Position numbers and translations under genes: made by a program. Below the pieces are notes generated by a model that was not told the origin of the DNA, did no database searches, and saw only the letters and a program-made list of their open reading frames with translations. Below are positions 36,591 through 46,521 of a stretch of 64,000 nt of DNA, piece after piece (the stretch's first letter is position 1; every line of letters begins with the position of its first letter). Source of the stretch: Vibrio maerlii (lineage in GTDB: Bacteria; Pseudomonadota; Gammaproteobacteria; Enterobacterales; Vibrionaceae); the NCBI RefSeq assembly GCF_003415655.1, contig NZ_QRHC01000002.1, positions 124,008-188,007 of the forward strand, written 5' to 3'.

Positions 36591-38027
36591 TTACTTGTTA
36601 TCTACACGAACAAACATCGTTGTCAGAGCAAATGACAGAGCAAACACACCGACTACACCAACAACCGCTTGGATGAAGTTCTGAGTACCACTCGCCAGGT
36701 AAGCAGGAAGACTGAATACAGACGATAGAATGTAGCTTGTTAGGTGAGTATCAATCGTCACTGAGATTGCGCCTACGATACCTGCCGCTAAGCTCGCCAT
36801 GAACAGTGCTTTTGTGTACTTAGTGAGAACACCGAATAATGCAGGCTCTGTGATACCTAGAATCGCTGTGATACCAGAACCAACCGTTACTGAAGATTGC
36901 TCTTTAGAAACCGTTTTACGTTGCTTGTACCATACCGCCATGGTCGCGCCAGCAATCGCTAGGTTACCTAGACACATGATAGGCATCAGTAGGTCTTTGC
37001 CGTACAGTGCGAAGTTGTTCAAGCTGATTGGCGTCATACTGTGGTGAATACCAAATACAATCGTAATAGGACGAGTTAGACCAAATACAAAGCCCGTTAG
37101 TGTTGGAGAGATCTCGAGCAGTGAGCTTACTACCCAACCCGCGCCGTTACTTAGCCACATGCCTGCTGGCGCAACAAACGACAGAACAACCGTCGATGTT
37201 ACCGTGAACGCTAATAGCGGTGTAAATACAGGCTTAGCTGAAGTTGGAACCAAGCGGTCAACCATAGGTGTGATCTTAGATAGCACCCATACAGCAAGAA
37301 TTGCAGGTACAATCGCACCGCCGTAGCCAAGGAGTTCGATTGGCACCACGCCGAACACGCTTAACTCAGGGTTCGCACCCACTTCTTTAAGCTGAGCTGC
37401 TTTTTCAAGTAGCTTCGGTGACAACATTGCAGACGCGACAGCCAGAGCGATGTACTCATTTACCTTGAACACTTTCGCAGCCGAAAACGAAACCAGCATA
37501 GGAAGGAAAAAGAACACAGCAACAGAGATCGATCTAAAGAAAAAGACTGTGTCTGAACTTTCAGAGATAACATTGGTTGCGATTAAGCCCGAAAGTAGAC
37601 CCATCAACATACCCGCACCAGCAATCGCAGGCACTACAGGACCGAAAATACCTGCTACGATGCGCATCGCGTTTTGAAATAACTTGCCTTTTTCAGCTTC
37701 AATTTCAGTATCGTCAGCGGTGCTTTGTGCTGCACCAGACAATGCGTTGTACCATTTCTCAACATCAACACCGATAACGACTTGAGTTTGGCCTTGTGCC
37801 AGAACTACGCCCTTCACACCTTTCACTTTTTCCAGCGCATCTTTGTCCGCTAGGTCTTCATTCGCCAGTTTGAAACGCAAGCGAGTCATACAGTGAGTGA
37901 TATTGACGATATTTTCATTACCGCCAAGTGCCTGAACTAATTGATCTAATTGTTCGTCCATACCACTTTTTCTTTTTGATGATGCAGCGTGTAAAAGGAC
38001 ATCATTATTCTTTTCGGTTAATTCCAT
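36591..38027 (-). CDS. PTS glucose/sucrose-type transporter subunit IIBC
   Basis: 478 residues. The IIB domain (about 23-100) has the phospho-cysteine in NITHCMTRLRF; the IIC domain is membrane-spanning with the family blocks GPVVPAIAGAGMLMGL and HHSMTPISLNNF-type histidine region (FGIHHSMTPI). There is no IIA domain, so glucose IIA (Crr) may serve. It is divergent from the RspA-like gene. The N-terminal 22 residues are extra; an internal ATG at 37961 could be the true start. Substrate unknown. Confidence 0.88.
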   Translation of the reverse strand: MELTEKNNDVLLHAASSKRKSGMDEQLDQLVQALGGNENIVNITHCMTRLRFKLANEDLADKDALEKVKGVKGVVLAQGQTQVVIGVDVEKWYNALSGAAQSTADDTEIEAEKGKLFQNAMRIVAGIFGPVVPAIAGAGMLMGLLSGLIATNVISESSDTVFFFRSISVAVFFFLPMLVSFSAAKVFKVNEYIALAVASAMLSPKLLEKAAQLKEVGANPELSVFGVVPIELLGYGGAIVPAILAVWVLSKITPMVDRLVPTSAKPVFTPLLAFTVTSTVVLSFVAPAGMWLSNGAGWVVSSLLEISPTLTGFVFGLTRPITIVFGIHHSMTPISLNNFALYGKDLLMPIMCLGNLAIAGATMAVWYKQRKTVSKEQSSVTVGSGITAILGITEPALFGVLTKYTKALFMASLAAGIVGAISVTIDTHLTSYILSSVFSLPAYLASGTQNFIQAVVGVVGVFALSFALTTMFVRVDNK

Positions 38028-38157
38028 GAGAGCACCTTTAAGCTTCGTTATTTGTTGAGCACATCATATCGGGCAGTGATATTAATCCAATCACAAAAAA
38101 AGCGACTTTTGTCACACAAAATATCCCAAACTGTCAATTTTAAGTAAATTTCGGCGA

Positions 38158-38185
38158 TTGGTTTGTTTTTCATTTAAAAAACCAA
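38158..38185. promoter_or_regulatory. Inverted repeat in the PTS/rspA divergent promoter
   Basis: TTGGTTT (38158-38164) and AAACCAA (38179-38185) flank an AT-rich core in the 259-bp divergent region. It is a candidate operator for the GntR regulator that follows rspA. The remaining region is AT-rich with no further clear signal. Confidence 0.35.
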
Positions 38186-38286
38186 CTTAAAGCGAACCAG
38201 TTATTTTTTGTTGAATTTTACCCCTTGAAAAGCCGTTCTTTTCGAGGTTATATAAAAATAAATCAACCCGTTTTGAGTTTAAAATC

Positions 38287-39486
38287 ATGACTACAAATAT
38301 CATTTCGAATATTGAATGTATTATTACAAAACCAGATAGACATAATCTGATCACCGTTATTGTTGAGACCGAATCGGGTATTACTGGTTATGGTTGTGCC
38401 ACATTCCAACAGCGTCCAATCGCAGTCAAAACCATGGTCGATGAGTACATTAAACCATTGGTCATTGGTCGTGATGCCAACAACATTGAAGACCTGTGGC
38501 AGATGATGATGGTCAACGCATACTGGCGTAATGGCCCCGTCATCAACAACGCAATTTCTGGTGTCGATATGGCGCTGTGGGATATCAAAGCGAAGAAAGC
38601 GGGTATGCCTTTACACCAACTGTTTGGTGGTAAATCTCGCGACGCGATTGCCTGTTATACCCATGCCACCAGCGACACAATGGAAGGCTTGTATGAGCAA
38701 GTAGAACAGTTCATGGAGCAGGGTTACAAGCATATTCGCTGCCAGCTTGGTTTTTATGGTGGTGTGCCAGAGAACCTTCATGCAACAGAAAATCCAACTC
38801 AGGGTTCATACTACGACCAAGACCAATATATCGAGAACACGGTTAACATGTTTAAAGACCTTCGTGAGAAATATGGTAACCAATTCCATATTCTTCATGA
38901 TGTGCATGAGCGCTTATTCCCAAACCAAGCGATTCGCTTTGCTAAAGAAGTCGAAAAATATTCGCCATACTTTATTGAAGATATTCTTCCACCGAGCCAA
39001 ACAGAATGGCTTGATAATATTCGTAATCAAACCTCGGTTTCACTCGCATTAGGGGAATTATTTAATAATCCTGAGGAGTGGAAGCAGGTCATTATTAACC
39101 GTCGTATCGACTTTATCCGCTGCCACGTATCGCAGATCGGTGGTATTACACCGGCGTTGAAGCTAGGTCATTTATGTGAAAGTTTCGGTGTCCGTATTGC
39201 TTGGCACTGCCCGCCTGATATGACTCCGATTGGCGCGGCAGTAAATACTCACTTAAATGTTCACCTGCACAATGCTGCTATCCAAGAACACGTCCATTAC
39301 AAAGAGAATACTCGTAAGGTATTCCCAAATGCAGCCGAGCCGAAAAACGGTTACCTGTATGCGTCAGAAGAGATTGGTATTGGCGTAGAAATGGATCGTG
39401 CAGCAGCGCTAGATTTCCCAGTTGAATATCGTCCGCATGAATGGACTCAAAGCCGCTTGCCGGATGGCTCTATCCACACACCATAG
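38287..39486 (+). CDS. rspA: Mannonate/sugar-acid dehydratase of the RspA/ManD subgroup (enolase superfamily)
   Basis: 399 residues. The ManD-type catalytic pattern is seen in [24 protein letters not shown], and ALGELFNN, which hold the metal-binding Asp, Glu and Glu, and [10 protein letters not shown] with the catalytic His. Such enzymes dehydrate D-mannonate or D-gluconate to 2-keto-3-deoxygluconate; RspA was first named in connection with homoserine lactone-related starvation signalling, and catalytic efficiency varies strongly across the subgroup. The gene faces a PTS IIBC and is followed by a GntR regulator, which suggests sugar-acid use. Confidence 0.88.
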   Translation: MTTNIISNIECIITKPDRHNLITVIVETESGITGYGCATFQQRPIAVKTMVDEYIKPLVIGRDANNIEDLWQMMMVNAYWRNGPVINNAISGVDMALWDIKAKKAGMPLHQLFGGKSRDAIACYTHATSDTMEGLYEQVEQFMEQGYKHIRCQLGFYGGVPENLHATENPTQGSYYDQDQYIENTVNMFKDLREKYGNQFHILHDVHERLFPNQAIRFAKEVEKYSPYFIEDILPPSQTEWLDNIRNQTSVSLALGELFNNPEEWKQVIINRRIDFIRCHVSQIGGITPALKLGHLCESFGVRIAWHCPPDMTPIGAAVNTHLNVHLHNAAIQEHVHYKENTRKVFPNAAEPKNGYLYASEEIGIGVEMDRAAALDFPVEYRPHEWTQSRLPDGSIHTP

Positions 39487-39511
39487 AACAGTAACCACTT
39501 ACTTTTCATAC

Positions 39512-39540
39512 AAAAACGACCGCTTTTAGCGGTCGTTTTG
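39512..39540. terminator. Bidirectional terminator between rspA and the GntR gene
   Basis: Stem ACGACCGCT / AGCGGTCGT with a TTT loop, AAAAA on one side and TTTT on the other. The GntR stop codon (39526-39528) lies in the loop, so both convergent genes share it. Confidence 0.83.
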
Positions 39541-40239
39541 ATCTCGATACTGCAAACTTTCACTGTTGAATTTAGTGTGATAAGTACACTGGTAATTGAT
39601 GTCCAAGATGTCACTGACCACAAAGACCTCACCACTTTTTAGAAAGCCTCGGTTGGTGATATTCATCGCCGAACTTGAACGCTTGCAACCCAAGAAGTTA
39701 GCGTCTTCAGCAGAAAGGCTTACCGCTTGATAAGTTGTTAGGTAGCTATCGATCTCTAACCCCAGCGACAGCGCATACTTTTGAAGAGAGCTCTCCACAT
39801 TCTCATTCGTCATTTTTGGGAATAAAGAAAACGGTAATCGCGCTTCTTCTATCTGGGTGATTTTATCCTGAACTAAACGTAGACGTTTAATGTTCCAGAT
39901 ATACTCATCTTCATTGATAGAAAATACTTGCATTTCATGAGTAGTAGGCAATCTTTTATTAATCTTTATCTTCTTATATGAAATTTCACCAAACTTATTC
40001 TCGGTAATTGAGTTATAAATAAGCGGTGACTCCATAATTGACGTGTTAACAAAGTAACCAGAGCCGACTTTCGACTTTACCATTCCAATTGCTTCTAATT
40101 TCGCCATCGCTTTTCGAACAGAAAATCTCGACAAATCATATTTTTCCGCTAACTCTCGTTCAGAGGGCAATTTATGATCAATCACATTCTGGCAAATTTT
40201 ACTCACGATATCTTGAACTAGTATTTCGTATTTTTTCAT
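39526..40239 (-). CDS. GntR-family regulator with UTRA effector domain
   Basis: 237 residues: N-terminal GntR winged helix (SERELAEKYDLSRFSVRKAMAKLEAIGMV, split, residues 25-55) and a C-terminal UTRA domain. It converges on rspA and very likely controls rspA and/or the PTS gene. The effector may be a sugar phosphate. Confidence 0.87.
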   Translation of the reverse strand: MKKYEILVQDIVSKICQNVIDHKLPSERELAEKYDLSRFSVRKAMAKLEAIGMVKSKVGSGYFVNTSIMESPLIYNSITENKFGEISYKKIKINKRLPTTHEMQVFSINEDEYIWNIKRLRLVQDKITQIEEARLPFSLFPKMTNENVESSLQKYALSLGLEIDSYLTTYQAVSLSAEDANFLGCKRSSSAMNITNRGFLKSGEVFVVSDILDINYQCTYHTKFNSESLQYRDQNDR

Positions 40240-40465
40240 AAGAAGTCGAAGCCATAGGAAGGATATATAACCATAATTCTACGTCATCCACATTATGACC
40301 ACCAGATAAAGTCCAGCAAAGATAGAAGCAATTTGAGCCGAACACGACACAGAACGTTAAGAGATTAAAAAACCGACACTTTTAAGGGGTTTTAACCTCG
40401 AAATGTCATCAAACTGCTACACTCAACGTGTATCTCTCTATTCATCAGGCGAAAAGGAACATTCA

Positions 40466-41038
40466 TTGAAGAAAAGTAAGCTAATCATTGCCTTAACCCT
40501 CAGTACTCTCATTGGCTGTACCCAACAAGCCACTCTTCCGTCTGTACAATACGCCGTTGCTCAAAGTGGTGATGTGCAATTCTTGAAACAAGGTTTAAAG
40601 CATTACGCCTTTGCACCAAAAACAGGTACCGCATTTACCCGAGATTCGCAACTTGGTGAGCAGGCTAGTCAGGTCTTTTCACAACATATTGAGGACGTGC
40701 TGACGGAAAAAGGCTATGTGAGAGTCGATAACCCCGCATCAGCACAGTTTATAGTGGCGTTTGGTTTGGCTTCCAGTGATGCACTTGATGACGAGCAAAT
40801 CTTTCAACGAACTCAACTCGATACCGGTGTCACTCAGTTTCCGATCGACGGTGAATTAACCAGAGATAAGGGCACTTTTGCCGTCGCCTTTTACACCCCA
40901 AAAAATGCGCTACCATTTTGGAGAGCTCTAGCACAGGCCGCTACTGATGGTGATGCGTCGAACACAGAATGGCAAGAACGCACCAAACAAATTGTCGGCT
41001 CGGTTTTCAATCAGGTTCCCTACAATAAAAACTGGTAG
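40466..41038 (+). CDS. DUF4136-type lipoprotein
   Basis: 190 residues starting at TTG 40466, chosen because AAGGA lies 7 bases upstream and the reading then begins with a lipoprotein signal (LTLSTLIGC, lipid-anchored Cys). A reading from 40403 would add 21 residues before this signal. The body includes FAPKTGTAFTRDSQLGEQ and AQFIVAFGLASSDAL, compatible with DUF4136 lipoproteins. Function unknown. Confidence 0.7.
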   Translation: MKKSKLIIALTLSTLIGCTQQATLPSVQYAVAQSGDVQFLKQGLKHYAFAPKTGTAFTRDSQLGEQASQVFSQHIEDVLTEKGYVRVDNPASAQFIVAFGLASSDALDDEQIFQRTQLDTGVTQFPIDGELTRDKGTFAVAFYTPKNALPFWRALAQAATDGDASNTEWQERTKQIVGSVFNQVPYNKNW

Positions 41039-41066
41039 TTGGCACCTCTACACCATCGGGATTCAA

Positions 41067-42011
41067 CTAGCGAATAAACAGCTGCTTCGGCGTTTGACCA
41101 TGCAAATTCTTGATAAATCGACTGAAGTGACCCACAGACGAGAAGTGAAGCTCTGCCGCAACATCTGTAATGCTAAACCCCTGACGAACAAGCTCTCTCG
41201 CTCTGGATGTAAGAATGCTCGCTCTTGCTTGCACAAATGAAGATGATTCATTCTTTAAACGACGCTGAATCGTTCTTGATGGAATAGAAGTCATGGAAGA
41301 AGCAACTTGCAGCGTGACATCGAAATCGGCAACAAGCGATGTCATCACAACTTCTAGCGAGCGAGTGAAACTGCGCATCTCGACCATTTCCACTCGGTCT
41401 TGCACAACCAAGCCATCATCAAGTTCAATACCTGTTTCATTTTGAGAGAAACGTAAAGAGATATTACCTTGGTACATTTCCCATAGTGCACAATGAGCCG
41501 CCTCACAGCTTTCGGCTTTGAAATGGCAAACCACATTGCTGTTAGCCATCATCTTTGAACCTAATAACTCTAGAGCCAATACAACAAAATAGACTTCACT
41601 TAGAGGGTATTTTTGACCAAACGAGTGAATCACATCGAAGACAAACCTTGGCTTGGTAAACAAAGTTTTCATCCCTAATTTGAAGCCAGAGATATAAGGC
41701 TTGGAGCTCTCAATCGCCTCGAAAATCATAGCGTCAATGGATCTCGCATGATGCGCAGATGTTTTAGAAATTTTAGGTAAGATATGTTTTTGCGAAGAAC
41801 GTTTGATTGCTCCTAAAAGCTCAACGTAGCCATAACATTCATGAGCAATGCTCAAGAGTCTTTCTAGGCTTAAGAACGAAACATATTTGTCTTCTTCATT
41901 CGCCGGCGTAGGACAAAAAGCCTCTTGATAGAGCTTGAGTTTTTCTTCACGAGTTCCCTGTAGTTCGTTTACCAATCCTTCGACATAAAACAGATGAATC
42001 ATCGGAATCAT
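41067..42011 (-). CDS. AraC-family regulator (OruR/ArgR-like layout)
   Basis: 314 residues with a poorly conserved N-terminal part (arabinose-binding-like) and a C-terminal AraC double helix-turn-helix (MTSIPSRTIQRRLKNESSSF and AELHFSSVGHFSRFIKNLHGQTPKQLF, split). No clear partner gene; the LysR gene at 42139 is divergent. Confidence 0.83.
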   Translation of the reverse strand: MIPMIHLFYVEGLVNELQGTREEKLKLYQEAFCPTPANEEDKYVSFLSLERLLSIAHECYGYVELLGAIKRSSQKHILPKISKTSAHHARSIDAMIFEAIESSKPYISGFKLGMKTLFTKPRFVFDVIHSFGQKYPLSEVYFVVLALELLGSKMMANSNVVCHFKAESCEAAHCALWEMYQGNISLRFSQNETGIELDDGLVVQDRVEMVEMRSFTRSLEVVMTSLVADFDVTLQVASSMTSIPSRTIQRRLKNESSSFVQARASILTSRARELVRQGFSITDVAAELHFSSVGHFSRFIKNLHGQTPKQLFIR

Positions 42012-42138
42012 TTTGTTTATCTCATTGAGATGATAATGGTTTTAACTTGTCCGCTCTGTTCAGCGGATGTATAAAATTTACCCTTGTATTAGCATGCATT
42101 CCAATGTATTTATTAAATGACTGATATAACTTTGGTGC

Positions 42139-43098
42139 ATGCTCATGGTGACATTGGAACAACAGCTCTCGCGATTGGATCTCAACCTACTGGTTTCGTT
42201 AAGTGTTTTACTCAAAGAAAAAAATGTCACGCGAGCCGCGCAGACACTGTATCTCTCGCAACCCGCTATGAGCCGTACATTAGGTAGGCTCAGAGACCTT
42301 TTTGATGACCCACTGTTCTATCGTGAGTCCAATGGCCTGGTTCCAACACAAAAGGCATTAGAGCTGCAGCAGCCGCTAGAAGAGTTGCTACGTAGCATGC
42401 AGAGCTTAGTGGCCAAATCTGCTTTCACACCCGATAAATGTGACCAAACTTTTGTGTTGTCTACACCACCATTGATGAGCACATTTCTTTGTATCCCACT
42501 TGCTATGGAGCTTAACAAACAGGCTCCACTCGCGAGTTTGGTTGAGTTTCCCGTTGCCAAAGAACCGGTACAGCAATTGGCTTCGCGCGATGTAGATTTC
42601 TCCATACATATAGAAGAGCCAGCCAATAGTATTGAATTCCCAAGCCAAAAGTTAGGCTCAACCTACCCTGTCTTTTATGTGGCACACAACCACCCACTTA
42701 CCAAGGCAAAGAAGGTGAAGCTAGAGGATTGCTTCAAATATCGCTTTGTAGATATGAGTCTGGATATTCGCTCATCCTTCGGCCTTAGCAACCCAGTGGA
42801 TATCCTACTGGCGAAAAAAGGTATCGAGCGAGATATCGTATTTAAGAGTGGGCAGCTCATGACCTTAGTCGAAGTCATGCAACAAACTGACGCCATCATG
42901 GTTTCGACTCATAGGCTTACCAAGCTCGATGGCATGGAAGAAAAGCTGGTGCCTGTCTATGCTATCGATGACGACCCAAATTTTATTGTGGATATTTATC
43001 TGATCGAACACAAAAGAACAGCGACTAGCGCGGCCCATAATTGGTTTAAACAACTTATCATTTCAACGATTCAAGATAAGATATTTAGCGATACTTAA
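42139..43098 (+). CDS. LysR-family regulator, convergent with FadL
   Basis: 319 residues with helix-turn-helix (TRAAQTLYLSQPAMSRTLGRLR). It shares the pattern SRLDLNLLVSL, DDPLFYRESNGLVPT and LELQ with the regulator at 27003-27965, so the two belong to the same subgroup. The FadL gene ends 2 bp after its stop. Target genes are not fixed by the sequence. Confidence 0.85.
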   Translation: MLMVTLEQQLSRLDLNLLVSLSVLLKEKNVTRAAQTLYLSQPAMSRTLGRLRDLFDDPLFYRESNGLVPTQKALELQQPLEELLRSMQSLVAKSAFTPDKCDQTFVLSTPPLMSTFLCIPLAMELNKQAPLASLVEFPVAKEPVQQLASRDVDFSIHIEEPANSIEFPSQKLGSTYPVFYVAHNHPLTKAKKVKLEDCFKYRFVDMSLDIRSSFGLSNPVDILLAKKGIERDIVFKSGQLMTLVEVMQQTDAIMVSTHRLTKLDGMEEKLVPVYAIDDDPNFIVDIYLIEHKRTATSAAHNWFKQLIISTIQDKIFSDT

Positions 43099-43100
43099 CG

Positions 43101-44291
43101 TTAGTAAGTATAAGAGGCACCGATGAAGTGAACGGCACCAGTGAAATGACCATCTAACTCCAATGATGGTCTTAGAATGCCACCTTTAGCAGTTTGCTCG
43201 ATATCCATCTCACCAAAATCAGAATATTGGTAATACACATCAAGACGACTGTCTTCGAACTGCTTACTTACACCTATGGAATAGCGGTGCTGTTCTCCAA
43301 CTGGCAAATCCGGGCTCTGGTTCGCAGGATCATCGAGCGGTGATGTTTCATAGGAATAGCCCGCTTTCACACTCCAACTAGAAGTAAGCTGATATTCAGC
43401 ACCACCCGCGAACTTCCAGACATCATCCCATTCCCGATCAATAGTGTATGGGAATGGGCCGCCACTTCCTCCAGAGATATCAATACGCGTCTCTTCCATT
43501 GAGGACCAATGATGCTGTTGAACAGAAGCCAACAGAGCCAATTTATCGGTCAGCTGATATGAAGCACTTAGGTCAGAAATCGCAGCCGCAGGTAGCTCTG
43601 TACTATAGTTACGCTGGTTTTCTCCAGCATACAAATCAGATTCGAACTCATGGTTCAACTCAGAGCGATAAGATAGTCCTAATCGCAATTTTTCGGTTGC
43701 TTGGTACATCACACCCAAGTTGTAGCCAAACGCCCAATCTGTTGCGGTATCTAATTCTAAAACTGAGGTGTTGCCCTGTAGAAACGCATAGTTGATTTGA
43801 GCGCCTGCAGCGACAGACCACTGGTCATTAATCTTGTAGCTCAAGCTTGGATTAAACTGGTAGGTAAGCAAGGCGACATCGGTCAGTTGAGAGGCACCAT
43901 CCCAGTCAGAACCATAATCCAGCGTTGCCCCACCTGGTGAGCTGAACGCAAGCCCGAGCTTAAGGTCTTCATTAAGCTGTTCAACATGAAAAAAACTCAC
44001 AACTGGCAAAGTCGAATTGGTATTCGTGTTGTGGTTCCCTGCTTCATCATAATAATCAATGTCGAGGTTGAGCAAGGTTCCGCTAATGGTCGTCAATTCA
44101 CTATCCATGTGCGACATAACGGCGGGGTTTGTCCAAATGGCCGCCGAAGAATCGGTATAGACCCCATCACCTGCGCCTGCTGTACCAAGGTTTGCGTATG
44201 CTGCTTCCTGCAAAAAAAATCCACTCGCGTGCGCACTGGAAGCGAGTCCCAAAGTTGCTAACACCGCCAAAGTAGAGCTTTGCTTTAACAT
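43101..44291 (-). CDS. FadL-family outer-membrane transport protein
   Basis: 396 residues. The mature N-terminus begins with SGFFLQEAAYANLGTAGAGD, which carries the FadL-type N-terminal hatch region, and the protein ends in an aromatic SYTY-type barrel terminus. FadL proteins admit long-chain fatty acids or aromatic hydrocarbons across the outer membrane. No fatty-acid or aromatic degradation gene is beside it. The substrate is therefore open. Confidence 0.88.
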   Translation of the reverse strand: MLKQSSTLAVLATLGLASSAHASGFFLQEAAYANLGTAGAGDGVYTDSSAAIWTNPAVMSHMDSELTTISGTLLNLDIDYYDEAGNHNTNTNSTLPVVSFFHVEQLNEDLKLGLAFSSPGGATLDYGSDWDGASQLTDVALLTYQFNPSLSYKINDQWSVAAGAQINYAFLQGNTSVLELDTATDWAFGYNLGVMYQATEKLRLGLSYRSELNHEFESDLYAGENQRNYSTELPAAAISDLSASYQLTDKLALLASVQQHHWSSMEETRIDISGGSGGPFPYTIDREWDDVWKFAGGAEYQLTSSWSVKAGYSYETSPLDDPANQSPDLPVGEQHRYSIGVSKQFEDSRLDVYYQYSDFGEMDIEQTAKGGILRPSLELDGHFTGAVHFIGASYTY

Positions 44292-44644
44292 GTCATTACC
44301 TAACTGATTATCAAATATGCAGCTAGGTTAGAGGGTTGAAGTTATTAGTTCCAATCACTATTTTCAATAATAGATATGCATATAGCACATAACGCTAGTT
44401 CGTTGGAGGGCAGGTATTATCCCCCATAGAAATATCATCTATCCTAGGATATAGGGTGCTGTAAACAAAACAGCAAACAAGAATAATAAAGTCTTCATTT
44501 ATGTTCTTCAGTTTCTAGACCAGTTGGAACCATCATTTTAGACTTAGCTAAAACAATTACTTACCACATCACGCCACGAAATGAGCGCCCGGGTATCAAC
44601 AAAGAAGCGACGCAAATTGCGTCGCTTTCATCTCTTATTAATCG
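44292..44644. other. Gene-free stretch between FadL and a DUF1254/DUF1214 gene
   Basis: 353 bp. It holds the FadL promoter side, a 12-bp palindrome TATCCTAGGATA at 44450-44461, and at 44605-44627 a strong hairpin (AAGCGACGCAA / TTGCGTCGCTT) that is the probable terminator of the DUF1254/DUF1214 gene ending at 44645. I see no reading frame or RNA gene. Confidence 0.6.
44605..44630 (-). terminator. Terminator after the long DUF1254/DUF1214 gene
   Basis: Stem AAGCGACGCAA / TTGCGTCGCTT (44605-44615 with 44617-44627), followed in the minus direction by CTTTGTTG. Confidence 0.65.
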
Positions 44645-46126
44645 TTATTGCTGCTTCAAATCACTTGGTCGCCAAGATTTATCAAACCAGGCTTCTGTCG
44701 GGCCATACGCTCGGAAGATCACGTTATACCCTTTACCTGGCATAGTCTGAACCCAGTTGCCCTCCCAGTCTTTTGGTGGTTCTGGCGCGAAGTGAATTGT
44801 CACCGAACCATCATCATTTTTACGCACCGCATCGCTTAGACCATCCACTCCTGCTGATTTTTGGTCCGTTTCAAGCATCGAACGCGTTTGGTTGTCGTAG
44901 ACCATGAACGACCAGAAGTTTGCTACTGGAACATCTTTCGGTAGTGTCACTGTGTAGTGCTCACCGCCATCAAGTAGTTTGTTCGAATCATCGCGTGTTG
45001 CTAGTAGATATGCTGAACCTTTACCGACCGTATTTGTCACCATGTCAGGGGTAATTCCCGTCGCCATAAAGTGGAACGTCGCACGTTCGTCAACAGACGT
45101 TACGCCATTTTCATCCAGAAACTCATGCCCAGAGATAAGGGGTGTAAACCAGTGACGATCGTCGTAAACCGTCATGCTTTCTTCCGGGTAGAAATAAGTT
45201 GAACGGGCTTCTGCAGTGGCGATTTTTGATGCTTCTGCAAGCACCGCTTTCATACGCTCATCAGGAGCGAACGGCTTACCTTTTTCAATACCGAGATCTT
45301 TCGCTAGTGCGATCCACTCTTTATCCCAAATTTCTGTTGGCTCATATTGAATGAGCGCATTGATCTCATCATAAAACTTCTCGTTCATAGCATGAACCGT
45401 GTTGTACTGTAGGTCTGTTAAGTTAAGAAACTCTGTTTGCTCTTTTTCTCCGTAAGGGTATAACTTCATTGAATTTTTAAGTTTGGCTATGTTGCTTTCA
45501 ACATCTGCTTTCTGGCCTACAATACGCAGCAACAACCAATGTTGGTAGCCCTCTGTTTCAATTGGGATATAGCCAGCAGGCACCTCACCCTCGTATGAAC
45601 TGTGGTAGATAAAGTACTTACCACCTTTACCTTGGTCTTCTGGATGCGTCACACCCACTTTCCCTGCAAACTCAAAGGCCGCATTGTCCAGTAGGCCAAG
45701 AACTGGGGTTCCAACCTCCAGGACCACTGGGCCATTCTTAACATCTACTTCACTAGTCACATACGGCGTAGTGGTATTGGGCGTTAACCAAATGCTACGA
45801 GCGTTTAGCATTCCCTCTGAAATACCAATAGTTTGGTTTGGTTTCATGCCAACACTCTCGTGTCCCGCGAACATACCTTGCATCGAAGCAACTTGAATAC
45901 CCGATAAGAACACCCTTACTGCATTCGCCGTATCAACAAAGTCTCGGGCTTTTAGATGAGTATCTAGCGTTGGTGCACCGGAAATGTAGTTCATTTCCCC
46001 CAAATAAACAGACTCAACCTTTTCGGGTGTAATAATATCTTCTGGTACATTGGCACTGTATTGAGGAGCCGCAAATGATGCGGTTGATACTGATGAAATC
46101 AATGCTGCTAACAATAATTTAGACAT
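44645..46126 (-). CDS. Secreted DUF1254/DUF1214 domain protein (full-length form)
   Basis: 493 residues with a signal peptide (about 1-19, SFA-AP). This is the full two-domain length of the family: an N-terminal DUF1254 segment around NTTTPYVTSEVDVKNGPVVL and a C-terminal DUF1214 segment around VANFWSFMVYDNQTRSMLETD and GSVTIHFAPEPP. In the two-domain bacterial family many members are secreted; no reaction is established to my knowledge. It is divergent from the short-form gene at 46522, with a 395-bp gap. Confidence 0.88.
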   Translation of the reverse strand: MSKLLLAALISSVSTASFAAPQYSANVPEDIITPEKVESVYLGEMNYISGAPTLDTHLKARDFVDTANAVRVFLSGIQVASMQGMFAGHESVGMKPNQTIGISEGMLNARSIWLTPNTTTPYVTSEVDVKNGPVVLEVGTPVLGLLDNAAFEFAGKVGVTHPEDQGKGGKYFIYHSSYEGEVPAGYIPIETEGYQHWLLLRIVGQKADVESNIAKLKNSMKLYPYGEKEQTEFLNLTDLQYNTVHAMNEKFYDEINALIQYEPTEIWDKEWIALAKDLGIEKGKPFAPDERMKAVLAEASKIATAEARSTYFYPEESMTVYDDRHWFTPLISGHEFLDENGVTSVDERATFHFMATGITPDMVTNTVGKGSAYLLATRDDSNKLLDGGEHYTVTLPKDVPVANFWSFMVYDNQTRSMLETDQKSAGVDGLSDAVRKNDDGSVTIHFAPEPPKDWEGNWVQTMPGKGYNVIFRAYGPTEAWFDKSWRPSDLKQQ

Positions 46127-46521
46127 GTTGATACCTTATTTAAGCGAACTAGGAACGCGTCCTCATCTCCATCATCAGACACTCCACCAAGTCAGAGTGC
46201 TCTTGCTACGCGTTATCTACAACCCACTATAGACACCGAAAATCATCCCCACCAATCATAAGTATTCATACCTATTATGCGCTGAAAGCATATCAACATT
46301 GGCATCTAAACATGCATCAAACACATATCAGGTATAGGAATAGTTCATTTTTAGTCATACTCCTTTTGCGTTAGTTTAGATAGCAACCAACCACGAGGTG
46401 GTAAAGCTTCCGAAGCTTACTAGTCTTAAAGAAGATTAGACTTATCTATTGGCTACTTATTAAAACGCTCAACATAAACTGCAAAACGGACTTAGCTAGA
46501 CAATTATCGAAAGAGGTTGAA
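46127..46521. other. 395-bp divergent region between two DUF1254/DUF1214 genes
   Basis: It contains a 15-bp palindrome AAGCTTC-C-GAAGCTT (46404-46418), a wider repeat AGTCTT-N10-AGACTT just after it, CATAA-N13-TTATG (46257-46279), and GCTCAACATAAACTGC (46467-46482), which resembles one arm of the repeated operator at 62836 and 52532. There is no reading frame of note. Both flanking genes probably start transcription here. Confidence 0.5.
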
